64,000 nucleotides of DNA, from the NCBI GenBank assembly GCA_023433685.1, contig JAEYUD010000073.1, positions 1 through 64,000 on the forward strand. The letters are read 5' to 3'. This document shows positions 28,601-37,718 of the stretch, piece after piece (within the stretch, counting starts at the first letter, position 1; every line of letters begins with the position of its first letter). The stretch comes from Bacteroidota bacterium (GTDB lineage: Bacteria > Bacteroidota > Ignavibacteria > Ignavibacteriales > Ignavibacteriaceae). Under the pieces are notes generated by a model, which was given only the letters and a program-made list of their open reading frames with translations, made no database searches and was not told the origin of the DNA. A program made the position numbers and the translations under genes.

Positions 28601-29153
28601 CCTGTATCTCAAGATAGAAGTCATCCCCGAATATCTCATGGTACTGCTTCGCCACTTGCTTCGCGGTGGCGAAATCCCGCCGGCGAACATAGTAAGAGAC
28701 AACCCCGCCAAGACAGGCGGAAGTGCAGATAAGCCCTTCAGAATACTCCTTCAAAAGCTCAAGATCAATTCTCGGTTTATAATAATATCCCTCCAAAAAT
28801 CCACGGGATGAGAGTTTAATAAGATTTTTGAAGCCCTGATTGTTCTTCGCCAGAAGTATGAGGTGGTGGTAGGCTTTTTTTCTTGCCCCTGAGACCGGCT
28901 CAAAATCGGGAGCCTTGTCGAACCTGCTTTTATTCTCGATGGTGATATATGCTTCCATCCCGAGAACGGGCTTTAGCCCGGCACCTTTAGCTGCCTTGTA
29001 AAACTCGGGGATGCCATACATAACTCCGTGATCGGTCAGAGCCACCGCGTGCATATCGAACCCGGCAGCGGCTTTTACCAGCCCCTTCACTGTGCAGGCG
29101 GCGTCTTGCAGGCTATAATGTGTGTGGTTGTGTAAATGTACGAAATTACCCAT
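25665..29153 (-). CDS. dnaE: DNA polymerase III alpha subunit
   Basis: This is the replicative polymerase, 1162 residues. The N-terminal PHP domain begins with HLHNHTHYSLQDAA (7-20). The polymerase core has the GPGRGSAAGSL loop (368-377) and catalytic PDIDVDF at 408-414 (D411 and D413). Further on are YGFNKSHAVAYSYLAYQTAY, a helix-hairpin-helix region and a C-terminal OB fold. The order is that of DnaE1 in Gram-negative bacteria. It stands alone between a FabL-like gene and an accessory ATPase gene, with an AT-rich gap of 63 bases upstream. Confidence 0.97.
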   Translation of the reverse strand: MGNFVHLHNHTHYSLQDAACTVKGLVKAAAGFDMHAVALTDHGVMYGIPEFYKAAKGAGLKPVLGMEAYITIENKSRFDKAPDFEPVSGARKKAYHHLILLAKNNQGFKNLIKLSSRGFLEGYYYKPRIDLELLKEYSEGLICTSACLGGVVSYYVRRRDFATAKQVAKQYHEIFGDDFYLEIQDHKMPDDPLILEGVPRLAKELGIKLVATNDCHYIKREDAIAHNILLKLSEKGGESEYLNLRYGTDQIYFKSQEEMIDLFKKWPESVTNTLEITDKCDVNLDKKEYFFPNFPIPDDSPDKTLDGYFEYLCRKKFDAIFPGEKSKELTERFEYELKTIKSMGFSGYFLIVQDFINAAKEMGVAVGPGRGSAAGSLIAFVLGITKINPLDYDLLFERFLNPARKSMPDIDVDFADEKRGEVIEYVKTKYGSESVSQIITFSTLASKAAIKDVGRVLGVPLQTVNQITKYIPSVFGKVYSIEKALAEVPELKDFQKPADPKLVELFKYAKTLEGMNRNASKHAAGVVIAPGDVSNYVPLAVVDASTMEVVSQYNMKELEAAGLLKMDFLGLRTLSIIEDTLAMVKQTRPREEWVEDIDLIPLDDQKTYDIFSDGKTTGIFQFESVPMRKHLKRLKPMSIKDLAAMNALYRPGPMDNIDDFIDRKYGRQKITYLHPKLEPILNETYGIIVYQEQVIRIANQLAGMSLADADILRRAMGKKDVEAMAKQRKIFGDAAKSNGIDEKIAGEVFDLIDKFANYGFNKSHAVAYSYLAYQTAYLKAHFTEEFLAANMTHEFGKQEKVTLFLEDCRKSGIKVLPPDVNRPGKFFTVESKMIRFGLSAIKNVGETAVDSIIAARKKLGRDFKSVFEFASLVDLRLVNKRAMEGLVMAGAFDSINTNRKAIFEAIPEVITFGQNVQSINQDSTESLFGEEVLQDTIIEPGLPVTDDWSMDDRFAKELEVTGFYISNHPMAAFDLEDRAFSFTSNVDNFETINDKPVGVCGVINEFELKTGNKGSQFATFIVNGLGGMFECTMWAKPYEKHAGLLRNGAVLYLSGKAELNGDSVRVLVDSVLPIEMCLEKFTKRMKVTIDPLKVPVESLDRIEALLSASPGGVELYFEYLQREGNKVVPRMFRSQTRRIKVTKPVVERLAGVVGEENLMVDR

Positions 29154-29216
29154 AGGGTATTTTTCTCACTTTTTAATTTTTTGAAAAATAATTGCAGACC
29201 TGGCTTAAAATCAGGC

Positions 29217-30761
29217 TTAATCGATTATTTCGGATTCAACAGCGATTGATTGTCTATTGAATGAAACAGCGAGTAGAACTATTGTTTTGTCGCTGTTCGC
29301 GTACCTTTGATGATATTTTTTCTCCTTTATCTGCTTTATTCCCGACGAAGGAGACTTCGAATATTTCAGTTCAATGATATAGATATTATCCTCGAGTTCT
29401 ATTATACCATCGATACGCCCTATGTTCGTATTGATCTCTGACTCGATTTTGATGCCGGACATATACATCATCATGACAAAAAGTGAATGATAATATCGCT
29501 CTTCTTCAATGTAGAGATTGGCGGGTATCCTTGCGAAAAGTGCTTCAATGGTCGCTTTAAATCCCTTCACATCTCCGTTTGAGAGTGAGTAGATCAGATC
29601 AAATGAACTTTTGCTTGCGTCAGAGGTATTAATGTCTGCCAGGTTGGAGAATAAAAGGCTGTAAAGAGCGTTTCTTACCTCAAAATTTGGAACGCAAAGC
29701 CTGAATTTTTCCACTCCATATAACAACACAACTTCTTCAACCGTCAGGTAGCCTGTTTGAAAAAGGAGACTTTTTAAATCGGGATTTCTCAGGTCTGAAG
29801 ATTCAAGTCCGGATGGACCGAGTTCTATACTGTCAAATGTCTCGAGGTCATATTTGTGTTTTTTGATTATCTTGATCAGATGATCCGGGGTACCTGTCTC
29901 GAACCAGTAATTCCGGAATCTGGCAAAGTCGAGGAAACACAGGATCGCGAAAGGATTGTACATCCTTTGCCTTCCATCCCATGAGTACCCATTATACCAC
30001 TCCTTGATCCTGACAAGAAGTGCAGGCTTGTCAAGTCCGGTCTTTTCAGCAGCTCGTGCAAGGTGATCGCTGAAATTGTCCTCTAACTCCGCCTGTGTGT
30101 ATCCACAAATGGTGGCATACTCTTCAGAAAGTGTTATATCAGTTATCTGGTTCAGTCCTGAAAATATGGATACTTTGGTGTATTTGGAAACACCGGTCAG
30201 AAACATGAATTCAATCATTTCATCGAGTGATTTGATAACCCCGTAAAACTCCCTGAGCAACTCCCTGTTTGCCTCGGCGAGGTCGGGATTTTCAAGATTG
30301 TCGACGAGTGGTTTATCATATTCATCGATCAGTATCACGACGCGTTTCCCTGTTGTATCGTGAAGCCTTGTGACAGCCTTAACCAAGACCTCAGCCGGTA
30401 AGTTAAGTTCGCCCTCCGTTTCCCCGGTTCCCGCTTCATTTCTGATCGCCGAAATCAACGTCGCGCCAAGATCAGATGTTCTTTTGTATGAGAGTCTTGA
30501 GAAATCGAGCCTGATTACGGGAAAAGCACTATCAGGAAGTTGATCTTGAACTGCCAGCCCTTTAAAGAGGGGAAGGTTTGAGTTAAAATATTCGGCGATC
30601 GTGGAGACGAGGAGCGATTTACCGAACCTGCGTGGTCTGGACAAGAATACATACTTGTATGAATCGACAAGTTTCTTTATCAAAAGCGTTTTGTCTACAT
30701 ACAGCATTCCTTCATTTCTTATCTGCGAGAAGGTCTGGATTCCGAGAGGGAGTTTCTTCAA
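29217..30761 (-). CDS. AAA-ATPase-like / PD-(D/E)XK nuclease-like protein
   Basis: A 514-residue protein of the AAA-ATPase-like plus PDDEXK_9 family. The N-terminal part has QTFSQIRNEGMLYVDKT, Walker A-type SRPRRFGKSLL and a Walker B VVILIDEYDKPLVDN. The C-terminal nuclease-like fold has GRIDGIIELEDNIYIIELKY, with D and E-x-K in the expected order. Such genes are abundant and often multicopy in Bacteroidetes and related phyla and are thought to be mobile or defence-related, but no function is proven. It is an accessory gene inserted between dnaE and dut. Confidence 0.88.
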   Translation of the reverse strand: MKKLPLGIQTFSQIRNEGMLYVDKTLLIKKLVDSYKYVFLSRPRRFGKSLLVSTIAEYFNSNLPLFKGLAVQDQLPDSAFPVIRLDFSRLSYKRTSDLGATLISAIRNEAGTGETEGELNLPAEVLVKAVTRLHDTTGKRVVILIDEYDKPLVDNLENPDLAEANRELLREFYGVIKSLDEMIEFMFLTGVSKYTKVSIFSGLNQITDITLSEEYATICGYTQAELEDNFSDHLARAAEKTGLDKPALLVRIKEWYNGYSWDGRQRMYNPFAILCFLDFARFRNYWFETGTPDHLIKIIKKHKYDLETFDSIELGPSGLESSDLRNPDLKSLLFQTGYLTVEEVVLLYGVEKFRLCVPNFEVRNALYSLLFSNLADINTSDASKSSFDLIYSLSNGDVKGFKATIEALFARIPANLYIEEERYYHSLFVMMMYMSGIKIESEINTNIGRIDGIIELEDNIYIIELKYSKSPSSGIKQIKEKKYHQRYANSDKTIVLLAVSFNRQSIAVESEIID

Positions 30762-30825
30762 TTGGATACCTGTAATTCCTGGTTCTAAATATAATCAATC
30801 GGGGCGAATCCCCCGTCGATTATCC

Positions 30826-31284
30826 TTACCCCTTCCCTGTTGAGCCGAAACCACCGGCTCCTCTTTCTGTTTCGCTTAAAGATTCTGATTCTAAAATGTC
30901 TGCTTTGTGAACCCTGCCAAGTATCAGTTGGGCGATCCTGTCACCGGGGTTGATAATGAAATCTTCCTTCCCAAAATTGAAGAGTATCACTTTGATCTCA
31001 CCTCTGTAGTCTTCATCGATGGTGCCGGGTGAATTAAGAACTCCGATGCCGTTCTTGAAAGCCAATCCGCTGCGCGCGCGAACCTGAATTTCATACCCGT
31101 GGGGGATCTCCACCTGTAAGTTGGTGGGTACTGCCGCAAATCCACCACTTTCGATCACGATACTCTCAATGATACCCGCCCGGATATCCATTCCCGCAGC
31201 GCCCTCTGTCTGGGAACCGGGTAATGGAATATTTTTCATGCTCGCGTCAATTCGTCTGAACTTCAACACGGGTTTCTCACTCAT
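30826..31284 (-). CDS. dut: dUTP diphosphatase
   Basis: dUTPase hydrolyses dUTP to dUMP, keeping uracil out of DNA and supplying thymidylate synthesis. The five trimeric dUTPase motifs are present in order: AAGMDIRA, RARSGLAFKNG (as two adjacent parts), NSPGTIDEDYRGEI, GDRIAQLIL and RGAGGFGSTG. Length 152. It lies 4 bases after the flippase gene stop on the same transcript. Confidence 0.97.
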   Translation of the reverse strand: MSEKPVLKFRRIDASMKNIPLPGSQTEGAAGMDIRAGIIESIVIESGGFAAVPTNLQVEIPHGYEIQVRARSGLAFKNGIGVLNSPGTIDEDYRGEIKVILFNFGKEDFIINPGDRIAQLILGRVHKADILESESLSETERGAGGFGSTGKG

Positions 31285-31288
31285 AAAA

Positions 31289-32770
31289 TCATCTCCTTTT
31301 CAATTTACCGGCTATGGTCTGCTTGATCACCGACAGCTCACGGGGGCTCACCACACCCGTAACCACCATTACAGCGGGGTACGCGACCGCGAGAAGCAGT
31401 TTCCACAGAATTGAGACTTCCCTCCCGTCTATAAAGGTGTAGAAAATGCCGAACACTGCCGCTATAAGGATCAAAACGGTTATAATTTTCCGGTACTCAT
31501 AATTAATTTCAAAAAGCTTTCTTCCATAATAAAAGAAAGCGAACGCTATTATCATGTACGCGCCGAGTGTGGCGAGGGCGGCACCCATTATCCCCATCAC
31601 CGGTACTAATGCAAAGTTTAACGCCACATTCGCCACGGCACCAATTCCCAGCAGTATCGGAACAGGGATGCTCTTCTCTTTAATATAGAACGACGCGTTA
31701 AAATTAACGTAAAAACCGTAGAACAGGTACCCGAGAAGGATTACCGGGATAATCCCGCGCCCCGGCCAGAAAGCTTCGCCAAGGAAGTGTATCCTCCCGA
31801 CTCCAAACTCCGTGATGTTCTCGATGAAGAGTGTTAAATAGACAACAATAACGCTCCCGACGATCGTAAAATATGTAAACACTTTGGCGAAAAGGTCTTT
31901 CGCGCTTTCATCGTTGGCATGTTTCAGAAAAAAAGGCTGCCACGCGAACTGAAACATGCTGACAAAGAGCATCATGAAGATTCCCAGTTTGTAATTCGCG
32001 TTGTAAATGCCGAGCGTGTTAAGGTCCGTTAATCTCTCAACGATCGGTTTGTCAACCACCTGCATCACCATGGCTGCAAATCCCGCGGGGAGGAACGGAA
32101 GGCCAAACTTCATCAGACGTTTCAGAAGGGAGAACTCAAACTCGAAAGAAAGATTCGCGTAAACATAAGGTGAAAGCGCTAAAAATGTGTAGATCGAAGC
32201 GATCAGATTTGCGATGAAAACCGCCTCAACCCCCATCTTGAACCAAATTATAAGAACAAAGTTCAGCCCGATATTGATCAGTATGTTTATAACCCTGATC
32301 TTCGAAAATGTTAAAGCCTTGTTCTCAAGCCGGAGTGCAATAAATGGCAACACTGAGATCGCGTCGAGCAACAAAATATTAATGGAATATGAGATAAGGT
32401 GCTGATATTTCGCCGCCACTTCCGGGTTAATGCTGATGGAAACCCCAAGGAAAGGCATTGCTATATAGAGCAAAAACGAAAAAAGTGTACCGGTTGTAAG
32501 AACTGTGATATATGATGTGGTGAATACCTTTTTCGATCCCTTGTTCTCAGGTAATGAACCCATCTTCAGAAACGCCGAATCCATCCCGTAAATGAAAACG
32601 ATATTAAATACCGCCATGTAAGCGTAGAGGTTCGCCACCACTCCCATATCGTTCGGATTGAAAATATTACTGTAGAAGGGTACCAAAACAAAATTAAGGA
32701 AACGGCCCACCACGGTGGATATCCCGTAGATCACCGTCTCCTTTGAAAGTTGCTTTAGCTTGTCGATCAT
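31289..32770 (-). CDS. Wzx-type polysaccharide flippase (MOP superfamily)
   Basis: A 493-residue integral membrane protein with about 14 hydrophobic segments. It starts with LKQLSKETVIYGISTVVGRFL, the usual opening of O-antigen and exopolysaccharide flippases. It would move lipid-linked sugar repeat units across the inner membrane. It overlaps nadC by ATGA and is separated from the polysaccharide cluster at 34981-40994 by nadC, a thioesterase and accA, but is likely to serve it. Confidence 0.85.
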   Translation of the reverse strand: MIDKLKQLSKETVIYGISTVVGRFLNFVLVPFYSNIFNPNDMGVVANLYAYMAVFNIVFIYGMDSAFLKMGSLPENKGSKKVFTTSYITVLTTGTLFSFLLYIAMPFLGVSISINPEVAAKYQHLISYSINILLLDAISVLPFIALRLENKALTFSKIRVINILINIGLNFVLIIWFKMGVEAVFIANLIASIYTFLALSPYVYANLSFEFEFSLLKRLMKFGLPFLPAGFAAMVMQVVDKPIVERLTDLNTLGIYNANYKLGIFMMLFVSMFQFAWQPFFLKHANDESAKDLFAKVFTYFTIVGSVIVVYLTLFIENITEFGVGRIHFLGEAFWPGRGIIPVILLGYLFYGFYVNFNASFYIKEKSIPVPILLGIGAVANVALNFALVPVMGIMGAALATLGAYMIIAFAFFYYGRKLFEINYEYRKIITVLILIAAVFGIFYTFIDGREVSILWKLLLAVAYPAVMVVTGVVSPRELSVIKQTIAGKLKRR

Positions 32771-33615
32771 TCCAGGGGTTTCAGTTTCAGATCGAGCGAG
32801 ATATCGAGGGCTTTAATTGAATGTGTCAGTTCACCGACCGAAATGAAATCAACCCCGGTCTCCGCCACTTCCCGCACGGTACTCAGGTTAATGCCACCCG
32901 ACGCTTCAAGCAGGCAGGTATTGTTAGTGATAGCCACTGCCTCCCTGATGGTCTCAACATCAAAATTGTCGAGCATTATTACATCAACTCCACTTTCCAA
33001 TGCCTCTCCAAGCTCGTCAAGGTTTTTTACTTCCACCTCTATTTTGTAGGAAGTTTCATTTTCGAGTTGGTGCTCTTTAACAGCCTTTACTGCCGCGGTT
33101 ATTGACCCGGCGGCCTCAATATGATTGTCTTTTATCAGATACATATCATACAGACCCGCCCGGTGATTAAGGCATCCGCCGGTCTTCACTGCCATTTTGT
33201 CTGTGATCCTTAGACCGGGTGCCGTTTTTCGTGTGTCGAGTATCTTTGCTGAAGTGCCTTCAATAGCTTTAGCGTATGCCGCGGCTGAAGTGGCAATGCC
33301 TGACATCCTCTGCAGGAAATTGAGCGCGGTTCTTTCTGCTGTGAGTATTGAGGCGGCGCTCCCCTCCACTTCAATTATCACGTCACCTGATCTGATCTCA
33401 GACCCGTCTTCGTGAAATACATTGAACTCCACTGACTCATCGACCAGTTCAAAGACCTGACGTGCCACTGATACCCCCGCGATGATACCATTGGCTTTCG
33501 CCCGGAATATTCCCGTTGCGGCACGGTCTTTTGTTAATATTGCTTCTGTCGTAATGTCGCCGCTCTTGATGTCTTCTTCGAGCGCCGACTCAATTATTCG
33601 ATCTACCTGTTTCAG
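32767..33615 (-). CDS. nadC: Nicotinate-nucleotide pyrophosphorylase, CTG start
   Basis: NadC converts quinolinate and PRPP to nicotinate mononucleotide in NAD synthesis. The recognisable core includes ERTALNFLQRMSGIAT, ILDTRKTAPGLR and EASGGINLSTVREVAE. Calling the first GTG (33468) gives only 233 residues and removes the family's N-terminal domain. The frame continues upstream through ALEEDIKSGDITTEAIL, a standard NadC N-terminus, up to a TAA at 33619. The best start is CTG at 33613-33615, with AAGGA seven bases upstream, giving 282 residues, the normal length. The RBS lies inside the end of the thioesterase gene. Confidence 0.88.
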   Translation of the reverse strand: MKQVDRIIESALEEDIKSGDITTEAILTKDRAATGIFRAKANGIIAGVSVARQVFELVDESVEFNVFHEDGSEIRSGDVIIEVEGSAASILTAERTALNFLQRMSGIATSAAAYAKAIEGTSAKILDTRKTAPGLRITDKMAVKTGGCLNHRAGLYDMYLIKDNHIEAAGSITAAVKAVKEHQLENETSYKIEVEVKNLDELGEALESGVDVIMLDNFDVETIREAVAITNNTCLLEASGGINLSTVREVAETGVDFISVGELTHSIKALDISLDLKLKPLE

Positions 33616-33618
33616 ATA

Positions 33619-34026
33619 TTAGTCCTTAAAATATTTATCAATCAGTTTATTGAATATCTCCGGGGATCTTACGGGTCTGCCCGTTTCAACGCTTAAAAAA
33701 GCGTGTTGGGTATAGCCGGTGGCTACAAGTCTCTCCCCCACCCTGATGGTGTAGTCGATCCGCAGTCTTGCCAGCGGTTTTGCATTCATTGCCGATTCAA
33801 TCTCAAGCACTTCATCATAAAACGCTGGCGAATGGTACTTAATATACGCGTCATTCAAGGGGAGCATAAATCCGGCATCTTCAAACTCTTTGTAAGACAT
33901 CCCCATCTCGCGGATGAGCTCTGTTCTGCCCACTTCGAAGAATTCAAGATATTTACCGTTATAAACGAACTTCATCTGATCGGTATCTGCGTACCTGATC
34001 CTGACGGTGGTTTTAAAGGAGACCAT
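33619..34026 (-). CDS. Acyl-CoA thioesterase, YbgC/FadM hotdog family
   Basis: A 135-residue single hotdog-fold protein. VRIRYADTDQMKFVYNGKYL contains the catalytic aspartate of the 4-hydroxybenzoyl-CoA/YbgC type; the TRVRYADTD pattern is typical. The substrate could be a short or medium acyl-CoA or acyl-ACP. It begins 2 bases after accA and its stop almost abuts the nadC start, so it is in the same operon; neighbouring accA suggests lipid metabolism. Confidence 0.85.
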   Translation of the reverse strand: MVSFKTTVRIRYADTDQMKFVYNGKYLEFFEVGRTELIREMGMSYKEFEDAGFMLPLNDAYIKYHSPAFYDEVLEIESAMNAKPLARLRIDYTIRVGERLVATGYTQHAFLSVETGRPVRSPEIFNKLIDKYFKD

Positions 34027-34028
34027 TT

Positions 34029-34991
34029 TTACTCCTGATAAGCCCCGATGCCCGCGAATTTTTCGATCCTTGAATCAACAAGTTTCTCAGGCTTTATTTT
34101 CACAAGGTTTGTGAGTTCCTCGGTAATGGCAGCTTTAAGAATGTCTGCCATCTCCTGATGGTTTTTGTGGGCACCACCCAGCGGTTCAGGTATGATCCTG
34201 TCGATCACCTTAAGCGGAAGGAGGTCTTGAGCGGTCAGCTTTAATGCTTCCGCGGCTTGCTCTTTGTACTCCCAGCTTCTCCAAAGGATACTGGAGCAAG
34301 ATTCCGGACTTATAACAGAGTACCACGCGTTCTCGAGCATAAGTATCCTGTCGCCCACTCCCATTCCAAGCGCGCCGCCACTGGCGCCTTCACCAATTAT
34401 AACGACAACTATCGGTACTTTCAGTCTTGCCATTTCAAGAAGATTCCGGGCGATGGCTTCGGCCTGGCCCCGCTCTTCGGCTTCGAGACCGGGGAACGCC
34501 CCGGGCGTGTCAAGAAGTGTAACCACCGGAAGGTTGAACTTCTCGGCAAGTTTCATCAGCCGGAGTGCCTTGCGGTAACCTTCAGGATTCGGCATTCCGA
34601 AATTCCTGTAGAGATTGCTTTTGGTGTCACGGCCCTTCTGCTGACCGATTATCATCACCTTAAAATCACCGATCCTGGCGAAACCACCTACAACGGCTTT
34701 GTCATCTCCGAAGGTGCGGTCACCATGAAGTTCCATGAAATTGCCCGTCATGTTGTATATGTAGTCTAGCGTGTAAGGCCGGTCGGGGTGTCGGGCGAGC
34801 TGTACCTTTTGCCACCGGGTGAGGCTTTGATAGATATTCTCTTTAAGCTGTTTCACTTTGTCTTCTATCTTGGCTATTTCGCCATCGATCTGAAGACCGT
34901 CGGATGCTCTTTTCATCTCGACGAGTTTTTCTTCAAGCTCAATTATCGGTTTCTCAAAGTCCAGTATCGTCTTTGCCATTTTAATGTTCAT
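34029..34991 (-). CDS. accA: Acetyl-CoA carboxylase carboxyltransferase alpha
   Basis: AccA with AccD transfers CO2 from biotin to acetyl-CoA, the first step of fatty acid synthesis. The sequence has [14 protein letters not shown] near the start, [14 protein letters not shown], and the [13 protein letters not shown] and [16 protein letters not shown] active-site blocks. Length 320. Two starts are possible, 34991 and 34979 (MAKTIL); neither has a clear ribosome-binding site. The 34991 start overlaps the upstream glycosyltransferase stop by 11 bases. accD is not in the window. Confidence 0.96.
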   Translation of the reverse strand: MNIKMAKTILDFEKPIIELEEKLVEMKRASDGLQIDGEIAKIEDKVKQLKENIYQSLTRWQKVQLARHPDRPYTLDYIYNMTGNFMELHGDRTFGDDKAVVGGFARIGDFKVMIIGQQKGRDTKSNLYRNFGMPNPEGYRKALRLMKLAEKFNLPVVTLLDTPGAFPGLEAEERGQAEAIARNLLEMARLKVPIVVVIIGEGASGGALGMGVGDRILMLENAWYSVISPESCSSILWRSWEYKEQAAEALKLTAQDLLPLKVIDRIIPEPLGGAHKNHQEMADILKAAITEELTNLVKIKPEKLVDSRIEKFAGIGAYQE

Positions 34992-36960
34992 TCATTAGTT
35001 TATTAAAAGTCTTGCCTATTATCTCAAGATCCAGCCAAATGTTCTGGTTCTTCGCGTAAAAGATATCGGATTTCACCGATTCTTCGTCTTCATCAATATC
35101 TGTGAACCAAAATCCCGTTAACCCCTTCTTTCCAAGCCAGGGTTCGCCGGTCGCCGCCTCTGTTCTGGGACCTACAATGCTGTACTTTCCCGATAGAACC
35201 GCTGTGCAACCCGCGACAAACGCGTAAAGCCGGCTTTTTCGCCCGGTAACAACCCTCCCGGCAAAAAGAAAAGGAAATAAGAAGATCAAGATAAAAAGTG
35301 AAAAGAGAAAATCAAAGGATTTCTTTATAACCCGGTGAAGTGGCAACCCGATATTATAGTTCACTTCAAAGAGCTGGATCTCATTCAAGATCGAAACTTC
35401 CGACTTGCTCACCATGAAATCACTCTCACCACCCGTTATCTGAAACTCAACATTCTCACGCCGGCAGGCGGCCACAATTCCGATGATGGTGTTGTAGCTC
35501 AACTCACCTGTTGTGAAAATAACCTCTTCGATGCCCCGCTCCCTGATAACACGGATAATATTGTCGATACTGCCGACCACCTCGAAGCCCTCGATCCTCT
35601 CCCCGATCTGAATACGGCTCGTGCCGATAAGCCCGGCAATGCGCGATCCCCCTTTTTTCTTCTGCAATTTATGCGCCAGTTTAACAGCCTCATCACCTGT
35701 TCCAACTATCGCGGCTCTCTTTCTGAATGAAATGTCGCCCGATACCCCTGCTTTGAACCACAACTTCGCGAAAATCCGCCACCCCCCCAGCGTAAATGGC
35801 AGTGTAAAATAAAGGATCAATACCACACCGCGTGAGAAGGCGTAATCCTTAAAGAAGAATGTCAGCGAGGTAATAACAAAAAAACCCGCGACCACCGCGC
35901 CGAAAGTCCGCAAAACCGAAAGCCGGTCCTTTTTATAAACCGAGAGAACAGCCGAAGTGAGTAGATGCACCAGCACGGGGATGGTGTAGATCACGGGAAT
36001 TCCATAGTCAGGTATTCCCGAAGCCCACTTCTTGTAATTTGTATATATCTCTACCGCGACAAACATGGTAAGATTGTAGAAGATCATATCCATAAAAAGC
36101 GAAAGCATTACAAGCTTCCTCTTCCCCAAAAACGCGATCATCTCCCTGAAGAATATCGCGGAACGAAGGAACAGCAACAGGAACCATGAACCCGCGTAGT
36201 ACTTCTTCACAAAGATGTGCATCGCCTCGTAGAAAACCTTCACTTCGTTAAGGTTGCTCCTCTTTGTGCTCTCCCCTTTATAGTGGATTATCTCTGTTGA
36301 GTGAACGTAATAAACTTTGTAACCCGCCTTGTTCACCCGGTAGCAGAGATCGAGGTCTTCGCCGTACATGAAGAAAGTTTCGTCCAACCCTCCCGTCTTT
36401 TCATATACTTCACGCCTCATCATCATGAAAGCACCGGAGATGGCATCGACCGAATAAGTCTTGTTCTCATCAAGATATGTCAGGTTGTATCGCGCGAAGA
36501 GTGGACTGCCGGGGAAGAGTGTTGAAAGCCCGGTAACTTTTGTGAATGACGCCCAGGGCCCCGGGAATCCGCGTCTGCACGCGAGCTGGAGGGTACCGTC
36601 GGTATTAAGCAGTTTGCATCCTGCCATACCGGCATCAGGAGTGGATTCGAAGAACGCTATCATTTTTTCGAACGTGTCTTCTTTTACGAGTGTATCAGGA
36701 TTCAGCAGAAGAAGATATTTCCCTGTCGCCTCCTTTAACCCGAGATTGTTCGCCTTGCTGAATCCAAGGTTCCGGCTGTTCACGATCAGCTTCACACCGG
36801 GATATTTTTGCCTGATCAGCTCAATACTGCCATCATCAGAGGCATTGTCAACTATTATTACTTCGGTCGATATCTTTTTTGAAGCACTCTTTATCGACTC
36901 GAGCAGGTTCTGTATGAACTCCTTAACGTTGTAATTGACAATTATTATCGAGAGATCCAC
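34981..36960 (-). CDS. GT2 glycosyltransferase fused to degenerate sugar-phosphate transferase
   Basis: The 659-residue protein is a fusion. Residues 1-260 are a GT2 rhamnosyltransferase-like domain ([33 protein letters not shown]). Several membrane helices and a CoA-binding-like Rossmann part ([15 protein letters not shown], then EEVIFTTGE) follow. From 542 the sequence resembles the polyprenyl glycosylphosphotransferase domain ([23 protein letters not shown] at 594-601, GLTGFWF), but the catalytic KFRSM and DELPQ segments, present in the neighbour at 37719, are missing. The C-terminal part is therefore probably non-catalytic. It overlaps accA. Confidence 0.8.
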   Translation of the reverse strand: MDLSIIIVNYNVKEFIQNLLESIKSASKKISTEVIIVDNASDDGSIELIRQKYPGVKLIVNSRNLGFSKANNLGLKEATGKYLLLLNPDTLVKEDTFEKMIAFFESTPDAGMAGCKLLNTDGTLQLACRRGFPGPWASFTKVTGLSTLFPGSPLFARYNLTYLDENKTYSVDAISGAFMMMRREVYEKTGGLDETFFMYGEDLDLCYRVNKAGYKVYYVHSTEIIHYKGESTKRSNLNEVKVFYEAMHIFVKKYYAGSWFLLLFLRSAIFFREMIAFLGKRKLVMLSLFMDMIFYNLTMFVAVEIYTNYKKWASGIPDYGIPVIYTIPVLVHLLTSAVLSVYKKDRLSVLRTFGAVVAGFFVITSLTFFFKDYAFSRGVVLILYFTLPFTLGGWRIFAKLWFKAGVSGDISFRKRAAIVGTGDEAVKLAHKLQKKKGGSRIAGLIGTSRIQIGERIEGFEVVGSIDNIIRVIRERGIEEVIFTTGELSYNTIIGIVAACRRENVEFQITGGESDFMVSKSEVSILNEIQLFEVNYNIGLPLHRVIKKSFDFLFSLFILIFLFPFLFAGRVVTGRKSRLYAFVAGCTAVLSGKYSIVGPRTEAATGEPWLGKKGLTGFWFTDIDEDEESVKSDIFYAKNQNIWLDLEIIGKTFNKLMNEH

Positions 36961-36972
36961 TAACTGAAGCCT

Positions 36973-37707
36973 TTACAGCGTCCCGAAAATACTGGCGAAT
37001 CGGAGCTTCCAAACCATGAAAACAGCCTCATAAACTATCTTTTTCGACATTTTTGAGGTACCCTGAAAACGGTCAAAAAAGATGATCGGTATCTCGTCTA
37101 ATTTGAAGCCCTTCTTCCATGCCTTGAAGTTCATTTCGATCTGAAACGCGTAACCATTCGACTGTATTTTGTCAAGGTCGATCGATTTCAGCACTTCCAC
37201 TTTGAAACATTTGTAACCGCCTGTGGCATCCTTTACGGGAAGTCCTGTGATAACCCTGGTGTACCAGTTGGCAAAATAACTCAGGAGCAGCCTCTTCATG
37301 GGCCAGTTTATAACATTCACGCCTGTTAAGTAGCGGCTGCCGATAACCAGGTCAGCAGGACCAATTTTTTCAAGGAACTTTGGCACGAGCTTCGGATCAT
37401 GAGAAAAATCAGCATCCATTTCGAAGACATAATCGTAACCGTTATCTATCGCGTATTTGAAACCGGCACAATAGGCTGTACCAAGCCCCATCTTGCCGGC
37501 ACGACGAAGAATATGGATATTACTGTTCTCTTTTGTCTTCTGTTCGACAAAGTCACCCGTTCCATCCGGAGAGTTGTCATCAACAACAAGGACGTGCAGC
37601 CCCTCGACCCCGAGCCCGAACAGGACCGGAAGAAGGTTCTCGATGTTCTCCCTTTCGTTATATGTTGGCACAATAATTAATGTCTTCTTTTCCATACTGT
37701 AATCCAT
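36973..37707 (-). CDS. Polyprenol monophosphomannose synthase-like GT2
   Basis: The 244-residue protein begins KTLIIVPTYNERENIENLL, with VDDNSPDGTGDF and MDADFSHDP as the nucleotide-sugar and metal-binding motifs, and ends with the LDEIPIIFFDRFQGTSKMS segment typical of dolichol/polyprenol-phosphate mannose synthases. There is no C-terminal membrane domain, as in the soluble type. It would load mannose or a similar sugar onto undecaprenyl phosphate. Such donors feed GT39-type enzymes, two of which are encoded at 48711 and 50071. Confidence 0.88.
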   Translation of the reverse strand: MDYSMEKKTLIIVPTYNERENIENLLPVLFGLGVEGLHVLVVDDNSPDGTGDFVEQKTKENSNIHILRRAGKMGLGTAYCAGFKYAIDNGYDYVFEMDADFSHDPKLVPKFLEKIGPADLVIGSRYLTGVNVINWPMKRLLLSYFANWYTRVITGLPVKDATGGYKCFKVEVLKSIDLDKIQSNGYAFQIEMNFKAWKKGFKLDEIPIIFFDRFQGTSKMSKKIVYEAVFMVWKLRFASIFGTL

Positions 37708-37718
37708 TCTTCGGGGCG

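Noticed and set aside
32767..33468. Truncated nadC pseudogene
   Set aside because: The missing N-terminal domain is present in the same frame upstream, with a CTG start and a good ribosome-binding site; no frameshift or stop interrupts it.
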